Of a stretch of 5,300 bases of DNA, positions 1 through 3,851 are shown in pieces. Source of the stretch: Planctomycetota bacterium (GTDB lineage: Bacteria; Planctomycetota; B129-G9). The notes beneath the pieces were generated by a model. That model did no database searches, was not told the origin of the DNA, and was given only the letters and a program-made list of their open reading frames with translations. The position numbers were made by a program, and so were the translations under genes. Each line of letters starts with the position of its first letter. Position 1 is the stretch's first letter. The DNA is taken from contig QNCA01000137.1 of NCBI GenBank assembly GCA_003644325.1, forward strand, positions 1-5,300. The letters are read 5' to 3'.

Positions 1-725
1 ACGATTCCGTCGGACTTGACCTGGGCGAAGTCCCTGACCCGCCGCAGCAGCCTGTTTGCCACGCGCGGCGTGCCTCGCGAACAGCGGGCTATCAAGCCCA
101 CGGCGTCTTCGTCTATCTGCACCCGGAGAAGTCCCGCGGCCCTTCGGATAACCTGCCGCAGTTCCTCTTCGGAGTAGAAATCGACATGGAACGTCATGCC
201 GAAACGCTCGCGCAGCGGCGCGCTGAGCATGCCGGCCCTCGTGGTGGCGCCCACCAGCGTGAAAGGCCTCAACGGTATCTTTATGGTCTTCGCGTACGCG
301 CCCTTGTCAACGACGAAATCGACCTTGCAGTCCTCCATCGCCGGGTAAATCAGTTCCTCGACCGTGGCCGAGAGGCGGTGTATCTCGTCGATGAAAAGTA
401 TGTCCCCGAACTCCAGATTGGTGAGTATGCCCATCAGGTCGCCGGCCCTGGCCAGGGCCGGTCCGGAGGTCGAGAAGATATTGGTGCCCATCTCGTGCGC
501 CATTATGTGCGCCAGCGAGGTCTTGCCCAGTCCCGGCGGACCGTGGAAGAGTATGTGCTCTACCTGCTCGTTGCGCTTCTTCGCGGCCTTTACGGCGATG
601 GTCGCCTTTTCGATAAGGGTGGCCTGGCCGATGAACTCGTCGAAACTGCGCGGCCGGAGGGTGTAGTTCACCCCTTCCTCGCTTTCGTCGAGCGGTTGTC
701 CGTCGATTACCCTTTCTACTGCCAT
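1..725 (-). CDS. ruvB: RuvB, Holliday junction branch-migration ATPase (3' end outside window)
   Basis: RuvB is the AAA+ hexameric motor that, loaded by RuvA, pumps DNA through Holliday junctions during recombination and fork repair in the cytoplasm. The first 241 codons are visible, starting at an ATG at 725-723 and running open off the left edge; the family is usually about 335-350 residues, so the C-terminal winged-helix domain is missing here. Seen motifs: the N-terminal LRPRSFDEFIGQ block (residues 23-34), Walker A GPPGLGKT (62-69), Walker B LFIDEIHRL (110-118), sensor 1 VGATTRAG (158-165), the arginine-finger segment SAPLRERFG (168-176, likely Arg174) and sensor 2 RGTPRVANRLLRR (217-229). 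All key ATPase residues are intact. It starts 15 bases after the ruvA stop, with GGGA six bases ahead of the ATG as a plausible ribosome site, so it is co-transcribed with ruvC and ruvA. Identity is very secure; only the end is unseen. Confidence 0.97.
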   Translation of the reverse strand, partial: MAVERVIDGQPLDESEEGVNYTLRPRSFDEFIGQATLIEKATIAVKAAKKRNEQVEHILFHGPPGLGKTSLAHIMAHEMGTNIFSTSGPALARAGDLMGILTNLEFGDILFIDEIHRLSATVEELIYPAMEDCKVDFVVDKGAYAKTIKIPLRPFTLVGATTRAGMLSAPLRERFGMTFHVDFYSEEELRQVIRRAAGLLRVQIDEDAVGLIARCSRGTPRVANRLLRRVRDFAQVKSDGI

Positions 726-740
726 ATCTCGTCCCGTGTG

Positions 741-1373
741 TCAGGTGACGGCTTTTTTCATCCTGAATATCACGTTGAGCAGTTGCTCGGCCGTGTCCGC
801 ATCGGGCTGCTCGGCCAGTGCCTGTTGTATCATGCGGTCGGCCTCGAGCGGTTTGTACTGCAACTGCAACAAGACGTCCAGCACTTCATCGCGCAGGTCC
901 GGCGCACGCGCCGCCTCCGTCCCCTCTTCGCCGGGGCGTTTTTTCAGGGCGAATTTTACGCATTTGCCCTTGAGTTCGGCGACTATCTTTTCCGACGCGC
1001 GGCGGCCTATGCCCGGCAGCGCCACGAGGGCGCCCAGGTCGCGCGACTCTATGGCCGCCGCGATGCGGTCAATGGAGACCGTAAGGGCCTTCACGGCCTT
1101 TCGCACGCCCACGCCCTGCACGGTGATGAACAGTTCGAAGAACTCCCTGTCCACCCTGTCCAGGAACCCCACCAGGCGCGGCGTAATGTTGCCCCCGCCC
1201 ACACCGCCTTCGAGGTAGTGATATGTATAAAATGACACGTCGGTATTGAGCAGCGTGAGCAGTTTCTTGTTGAGTATCTCCGGTATGAGTATCTCGTAGG
1301 TGAGGCCGTCCATTTCGACCTCCGCCACGGTCTCGCTTACGGAGATGAGTTTTCCGGAGACTCTGGAAATCAT
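741..1373 (-). CDS. ruvA: RuvA, Holliday junction binding subunit
   Basis: RuvA binds four-way DNA junctions as a tetramer and loads RuvB rings onto the arms. The protein is 210 residues. Domain I (about 1-70) is the OB-fold, with MISRVSGKL at the start and DGLTYEILIP at 22-31. Domain II (about 71-145) carries two helix-hairpin-helix motifs, VQGVGVRKA (85-93) and LPGIGRRASEKI (119-130). After a charged linker, domain III (about 160-210, RDEVLDVLLQLQYKPLEA onward) is the RuvB-binding three-helix module. The loop that holds the acidic pin (Glu55-Asp56 in E. coli) is longer and glycine-rich here, with only Glu55 obviously kept. This form resembles what I recall of Planctomycetota RuvA. The frame is open far upstream, but the ATG at 1373-1371 is chosen because MISRVSG matches the family N-terminus and GAAGG lies five bases ahead. 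The start overlaps the ruvC stop as ATGA, which suggests translational coupling. Confidence 0.96.
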   Translation of the reverse strand: MISRVSGKLISVSETVAEVEMDGLTYEILIPEILNKKLLTLLNTDVSFYTYHYLEGGVGGGNITPRLVGFLDRVDREFFELFITVQGVGVRKAVKALTVSIDRIAAAIESRDLGALVALPGIGRRASEKIVAELKGKCVKFALKKRPGEEGTEAARAPDLRDEVLDVLLQLQYKPLEADRMIQQALAEQPDADTAEQLLNVIFRMKKAVT

Positions 1374-1861
1374 TTTGACCTTCGAGTGGAATGGTTTGAA
1401 TGGCACAACGCCACCGCGAGCGCGTCGGCGACGTCGCTGGGCGAGGGCTGCTCCTTCAGCCCCAGCACGTTTTTCACCATGCGCTGCACCTGGCCCTTGC
1501 CGGCCCTGCCGTTCCCGGTGAGCGACTTCTTGACCTGCGTGGCGGAGTAACCGACCACCGGCACTCCACACTCGGCCGCCGCCAGAAACATGACGCCCCG
1601 CGCGTGGCCCATCATTATCGCCGTGCGGGGATGGGCGTAATGCGAGTAGAGTTGCTCCACGGCGACGGCGTCGGGCCTTGCGCGCCCGATAATCTCTCGC
1701 ACGCCTTCGTGTATCATCTGCAGGCGTTTCTCGAGGGAAGATTTCTCCCCCGCGGGGCTTGCAATGAAGCCCGCCTCAACGATGTCCACCCGGCCTCTTT
1801 CGGAACGTATCAGGCCGTAGCCGGTCCTGACAAGTCCTGGATCTATCCCGAGTATCTTCAT
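1370..1861 (-). CDS. ruvC: RuvC, crossover junction endodeoxyribonuclease
   Basis: RuvC is the dimeric Mg2+-dependent nuclease that resolves Holliday junctions by paired nicks, acting with RuvAB. The protein is 163 residues, close to the usual family length of about 160-180. It has the RNase H-like fold signature MKILGIDPGLVRTGYG at the N-terminus. The four catalytic acids are all present: Asp7, Glu69 (in AVAVEQLYSH), Asp143 and Asp146 (in SPSDVADALAVALCH). The DNA-contact region TQVKKSLTGNGRAGKGQV (108-125) is also conserved. The stretch after Glu69, YSHYAHPRTAIMMGHARG, differs from the proteobacterial sequence and resembles Planctomycetota proteins from memory. The ATG at 1861-1859 is fixed by the universal start motif, and a TAA occurs in frame seven codons upstream. 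The ribosome site is weak (GGAAAG directly abutting the ATG). It follows an 89-bp gap after ompH and overlaps ruvA by 4 bases (ATGA), forming a compact ruvC-ruvA-ruvB unit. Confidence 0.97.
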   Translation of the reverse strand: MKILGIDPGLVRTGYGLIRSERGRVDIVEAGFIASPAGEKSSLEKRLQMIHEGVREIIGRARPDAVAVEQLYSHYAHPRTAIMMGHARGVMFLAAAECGVPVVGYSATQVKKSLTGNGRAGKGQVQRMVKNVLGLKEQPSPSDVADALAVALCHSNHSTRRSK

Positions 1862-1950
1862 CTTTCCGGCTGGAGCGCCTTACCTGTTAGGAGCATGCAA
1901 GAATCCTATCGCTTTTTGATTGGATAAAGGAACTCCCGGCGCGGTGACAG
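1862..1950 (-). other. ompH-ruvC intergenic gap, possible leader of the ruvCAB unit
   Basis: This 89-bp gap is the only spacing ahead of ruvC and is where a ruvCAB promoter would lie if one exists. It contains an AT-rich patch with an imperfect inverted repeat (1903-1910 with 1918-1925, one mismatch, 7-base loop). The end of ompH carries a 15-base palindrome that runs into the gap. I find no convincing sigma-70 pair: the best -10-like hexamer on the minus strand, TAGGAT, has no good -35 at 16-18 bases. No T-run follows a stem, so there is no clear intrinsic terminator for ompH. Read-through from ompH into ruvC remains possible. Confidence 0.4.
1903..1925 (-). repeat. imperfect inverted repeat in the ruvC leader
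   Basis: On the minus strand ATCCAATC and GATAGGAT flank a 7-base A-rich loop (AAAAAGC), pairing except for one A-A mismatch. This is the most AT-rich stretch seen outside genes. It begins about 40 bases upstream of the ruvC ATG. The stem would be weak in RNA. A regulatory role is possible but unproven. Confidence 0.3.
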
Positions 1951-1956
1951 TCACCG
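1942..1956. repeat. 15-base palindrome over the ompH stop codon
   Basis: CGGTGAC-A-GTCACCG is a perfect 7-base inverted repeat about a single central base. It overlaps the ompH stop (1951-1953). In RNA it could fold only as a 6-base-pair stem with a 3-base loop. No T-tract follows in the direction of transcription, so it is not a standard intrinsic terminator. It could be a protein-binding site, an RNA-stabilising stem, or chance. Confidence 0.5.
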
Positions 1957-2568
1957 GCGAAACGCCTTACTGTTGAGCGCCTTGATTACGGCGTCCGTGA
2001 TGTCCGTCACCGCGCTTCCCTTGTAAAGGACGGTGCGCGTATCGATGTCGCGCCCCTGTGTCACGGGATTATCGCCGATACGCTTGTCGTCTATCTTGAG
2101 CACCAGCGCGAAGCCGTTGTCCGCGGCGTACTTGGTAACGGCATCCCGCATGATACCGTAGAGTTCCCTGCGGTCGCGCAGCTGGCGCTTGAGCAGCCTG
2201 GCCCGGCCTTTCTTGAATTCCAGTTCTGTCTCCGCCTGCAAGCGGGCAAGGGCCTGTTCCTTTTCGGTCCTGTCGGGGTCGTCATGTTTCATCGCATCCA
2301 CTTCCTCGGCAAGGGCCTTTGCCTCGGCGGTCTTCTTTGAGATGGACGCTTTCAATTTTTCCATCTCGATGTCCAGTTCTTCCTGCCTGGTCTCACGGTT
2401 CTTCATCTTCTTGATGACCTCGGCTACGTTGACCACCGCTATCTTCAGCACAGGCGCTTTTGCGTCCTCGGCCGTCAAGGGCTGCGGGTCGTTGAAACTG
2501 AACGCGAAGGCCGCGCCGGCCAGCATTGCCGCCGCGAGGCATGCGAGTACGGGCTTGCTGATGAACAT
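1951..2568 (-). CDS. OmpH/Skp family periplasmic chaperone
   Basis: Members of this family are exported trimeric chaperones that hold unfolded outer-membrane proteins in the periplasm on the way to the BAM complex. The protein has 205 residues. Residues 1-22 form a signal peptide: Lys5, a hydrophobic core LACLAAAMLAGAAFA, and probable signal peptidase I cleavage after AFA (Ala22). A family-like first strand follows (KIAVVNVAEVIKKM, 42-55). Next comes a long charged, heptad-like helical region at about 58-145, the expected coiled-coil tentacles, and a C-terminal strand and helix ending LYKGSAVTDITDAVIKALNS (181-200), typical of OmpH. The ATG at 2568-2566 is chosen over an in-frame ATG at 2631 because AAGGAG sits six bases ahead of it and the signal peptide starts directly there. 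Mature-domain length is larger than E. coli Skp (about 140). The neighbourhood lacks the usual bamA/lpxD partners, so the exact client is unknown. The symbol is left blank because skp/ompH orthology is not certain. Confidence 0.88.
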   Translation of the reverse strand: MFISKPVLACLAAAMLAGAAFAFSFNDPQPLTAEDAKAPVLKIAVVNVAEVIKKMKNRETRQEELDIEMEKLKASISKKTAEAKALAEEVDAMKHDDPDRTEKEQALARLQAETELEFKKGRARLLKRQLRDRRELYGIMRDAVTKYAADNGFALVLKIDDKRIGDNPVTQGRDIDTRTVLYKGSAVTDITDAVIKALNSKAFRR

Positions 2569-2631
2569 GTCTTTCTCCTTGGTCTGACAGACGACGAAAC
2601 GAATCGGATAAAGGTTACTGAGCCGGAACAT
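2569..2631 (-). other. fur-ompH intergenic gap
   Basis: This 63-bp gap holds the ompH ribosome site and, just ahead of it, an 11-base palindrome GTCTG-A-CAGAC (2582-2592). I see no terminator stem with a T-run after fur and no convincing promoter. fur and ompH are probably read on one transcript, but this cannot be settled from sequence. Confidence 0.4.
2575..2580 (-). promoter_or_regulatory. Shine-Dalgarno site that sets the ompH start
   Basis: AAGGAG lies on the minus strand six bases before the ATG at 2568. It is the strongest ribosome site in the window. It decides in favour of the 205-residue form, since the alternative ATG at 2631 abuts the fur stop and would bury the signal peptide behind 21 extra residues. 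Confidence 0.85.
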
Positions 2632-3066
2632 CTACCGCTTCCGTTTGCACTTGGAGCAAATGCCGTATATCTTGAGCGAGTGTGAAATCGGCTTGAAATC
2701 CATACTGCGCGATATCTCGTTCTGCAGATTTTCAAGGACGTCGTTGCTGAACTCGACGACGCGGCCGCATTTCATGCAGATGAGATGGTCATGGTGTCGA
2801 TGGCCCAGCACATGCTCGTAGAGTTGGCAGTTCTGCCCGAAGTCTATCGCTTCCAAGAGGTTGCAGTCGGTCAGAAGGGCCAGCGTACGATAAACGGTGG
2901 CCCTTGAGGCGCGGTAACCGTCCTTGCGCAACTCACCCAGCAGGTCCTCGGCGGAGAAATGTCCGTGCGTAGAGAAGACCTTTTCCACTATCTTCTTTCT
3001 CTGCCTGGTGAGCCTCTGGCCGCGGCTCTTGAGGCGATTGATGAATTCCTGAACGTCCCTCTGCAA
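2632..3066 (-). CDS. fur: Fur-family metal-dependent transcriptional regulator (TTG start)
   Basis: Fur proteins are dimeric repressors that bind DNA when loaded with Fe2+ (or Zn2+, Mn2+ in Zur, Mur; peroxide-sensitive in PerR). The protein has 144 residues. The N-terminal winged helix covers about 1-85, with GQRLTRQRKKIVEKVF (16-31) and recognition helix RASRATVYRTLALL (52-65). The C-terminal dimerisation and metal domain follows. Structural zinc ligands are two CxxC pairs, Cys97/Cys100 and Cys137/Cys140. Candidate regulatory metal ligands are His36, Glu84, His91-His92-Asp93-His94 (HHDHLIC), Glu112 and His129, aligning with the E. coli Fur sites. The complete ligand set argues for a functional sensor, and the HHDHLIC and Glu84 features favour Fur over PerR, but Zur or Mur cannot be excluded. 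No ATG or GTG exists at the N-terminus. A TTG at 3066-3064 is preceded by GAGGGGG seven bases ahead, and an in-frame TGA at 3081-3079 prevents extension. The gene lies between ktrA and ompH on the same strand. Confidence 0.92.
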   Translation of the reverse strand: MQRDVQEFINRLKSRGQRLTRQRKKIVEKVFSTHGHFSAEDLLGELRKDGYRASRATVYRTLALLTDCNLLEAIDFGQNCQLYEHVLGHRHHDHLICMKCGRVVEFSNDVLENLQNEISRSMDFKPISHSLKIYGICSKCKRKR

Positions 3067-3081
3067 AATCCTGCCCCCTCA
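3064..3081 (-). promoter_or_regulatory. start region of fur: TTG codon, ribosome site and upstream stop
   Basis: On the minus strand an in-frame TGA (3081-3079) is followed by the rest of a G-rich ribosome site, then CAGGATT and the TTG start (3066-3064). Since the next codons contain no ATG or GTG before the conserved DNA-binding domain, TTG is the only common start available. An ATT directly before it is the sole alternative. Confidence 0.7.
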
Positions 3082-3083
3082 CA

Positions 3084-3100
3084 GTGCCGGCGCCGGACAC
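3084..3100. repeat. GC-rich palindrome ahead of fur
   Basis: CCGGCGCCGG (3087-3096) is a perfect 10-base palindrome. GTG at 3084-3086 and CAC at 3098-3100 extend the pairing across one bulged base. It begins about 18 bases upstream of the TTG start, close to the ribosome site. It could be an operator or an RNA stem that limits fur translation. In GC-rich DNA a 10-base palindrome can also arise by chance. Confidence 0.45.
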
Positions 3101-3115
3101 GGGATGCGCCTGGAC

Positions 3116-3136
3116 TTGCTCGAAATCCTCGGGCAA
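3116..3136 (-). repeat. imperfect stem-loop after ktrA
   Basis: Minus-strand TTGCCCGA and TCGAGCAA form an 8-base stem with one C-A mismatch and a 5-base loop (GGATT). It lies 40 bases after the ktrA stop but has no T-run, so it is at best a weak or Rho-assisted terminator, or a stem in a fur leader. Confidence 0.35.
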
Positions 3137-3175
3137 CGCAACGCGGCAATGTTGATGGTCGCCGTCCCTACCACG

Positions 3176-3847
3176 TCAACCCTTGCGTGAAAAGTCGGCA
3201 ATATCTTTGTCGGCGCCCACAACGAAGAGCAAATCGCCTCCCTGCAAGGTGTCGTCCGCGGAGGGAACATCGTTGATTGCGTACTGGTCCTTCTTTCCCG
3301 GAATGGGGCGCTTAAGGGCGACAATGTTGATCTTGTACTTGTTGCGCGGGTCGATTGCCCGCAGGGTTTTGCCCACCAGGCGCTTCGGCGCGGTCACCTG
3401 GGCTATGCTGTGGCCCTCGGCCAACTCCAGCGAGTCGATTATAGTCGGCTTCAGCAGGCGGTTCGCCAGGCGCATCGCGCTTTCTTGCTCGGGCCATATT
3501 ATCTCGTCGGCGCCTATCTGCGACAATATGCGCCCGTGGATGTCGTTCGATACCTTTGCGATGATTCGCTTCACCCCTACGTGCTTCAGGGCAAAAGTCG
3601 TCAGCACGCTCATTTCAAAATTGTTGCCCATGCCTACTATCGCGGCATCGACCTTGTTTATGCCCTGTGCCATCAGGGCCTCGTGGTCGGTGGAGTCCAT
3701 CTTCAGCGCCAGGCTCACGACGTCCTTCATCTGGTCCACAATGTCGCTGTCCAGGTCCGCCGCCAGCACTTCCGCGCCGTTCTCCGAGAGCCTGCAGGCA
3801 ATTGTCATCGCAAACTGCCCCAGTCCGAGCACAGCAAATTTCTTCAT
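3176..3847 (-). CDS. ktrA: KtrA/TrkA-type RCK subunit of potassium uptake system
   Basis: KtrA is a cytosolic regulatory protein that forms an octameric ring under the KtrB dimer and opens or closes K+ uptake in response to bound nucleotides (ATP/ADP, NAD(H)). The protein has 223 residues, matching single-RCK KtrA proteins (about 220) and not the tandem TrkA of E. coli (about 458). RCK_N spans about 1-125: Rossmann strand KKFAVLGLGQFA (2-13), acidic residues Asp31/Asp33 at the end of the second strand, VGMGNNFE (71-78), and IGADEIIWPE (111-120). The RCK_C (TrkA_C) domain spans about 140-222, including GKTLRAID (159-166) and GGDLLFVVG (203-211). The usual third glycine of the GxGxxG loop is Ala13 here (GLGQFA). 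The ATG is four bases after the ktrB stop, with AGGA seven bases ahead, so the pair is an operon. The ktrA name rests on length and pairing; trkA is used for the same family in some annotations. Confidence 0.93.
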   Translation of the reverse strand: MKKFAVLGLGQFAMTIACRLSENGAEVLAADLDSDIVDQMKDVVSLALKMDSTDHEALMAQGINKVDAAIVGMGNNFEMSVLTTFALKHVGVKRIIAKVSNDIHGRILSQIGADEIIWPEQESAMRLANRLLKPTIIDSLELAEGHSIAQVTAPKRLVGKTLRAIDPRNKYKINIVALKRPIPGKKDQYAINDVPSADDTLQGGDLLFVVGADKDIADFSRKG

Positions 3848-3851
3848 CGTC

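Larger units (their letters stand above)
3067..3175 (-). other. ktrA-fur intergenic gap with two inverted repeats
   Basis: This 109-bp gap is the longest in the window and the most likely place for a fur promoter. It contains a GC-rich palindrome (3084-3100) just ahead of the fur ribosome site and an imperfect stem-loop (3116-3136). A -35-like TTGACG lies at 3174-3179 over the ktrA stop, but no acceptable -10 follows at 16-18 bases, so I do not call a promoter. No AT-rich Fur-box-like 19-mer is visible, so autoregulation by classical Fur binding here is not supported. Confidence 0.45.

Noticed and set aside
186..1235. A 349-residue plus-strand open frame, the longest on that strand
   Set aside because: It is antisense to ruvB and ruvA, which have complete family motifs; its translation is rich in Arg, His and Gly and shows no recognisable domain.
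1374..1571. N-terminal extension of RuvA upstream of the ATG at 1373
   Set aside because: The extension lies inside ruvC in another frame, is Arg/Gly/Ala-rich low-quality sequence, and the family start MIxRxxG begins exactly at 1373.
1400..1927. A 175-residue plus-strand frame across ruvC and its leader
   Set aside because: It is antisense to ruvC, which carries all four catalytic acids; no family features in the plus-strand product.
2539..2568. Lipoprotein signal in OmpH (VLAC at residues 7-10)
   Set aside because: The cysteine lies too early, before the hydrophobic core, and the -2 residue is leucine; AFA at 20-22 is a better signal peptidase I site.
2569..2631. Alternative ompH start at 2631 (TAGATG junction with fur)
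   Set aside because: It would place 21 extra residues before a clean signal peptide, while AAGGAG is ideally spaced before the ATG at 2568.
3116..3136. Intrinsic terminator for the ktrBA operon
   Set aside because: The stem has a mismatch and no T-run follows it on the coding strand.
3150..3179. Sigma-70 promoter starting at TTGACG over the ktrA stop
   Set aside because: No hexamer resembling TATAAT occurs 16-18 bases downstream on the minus strand.
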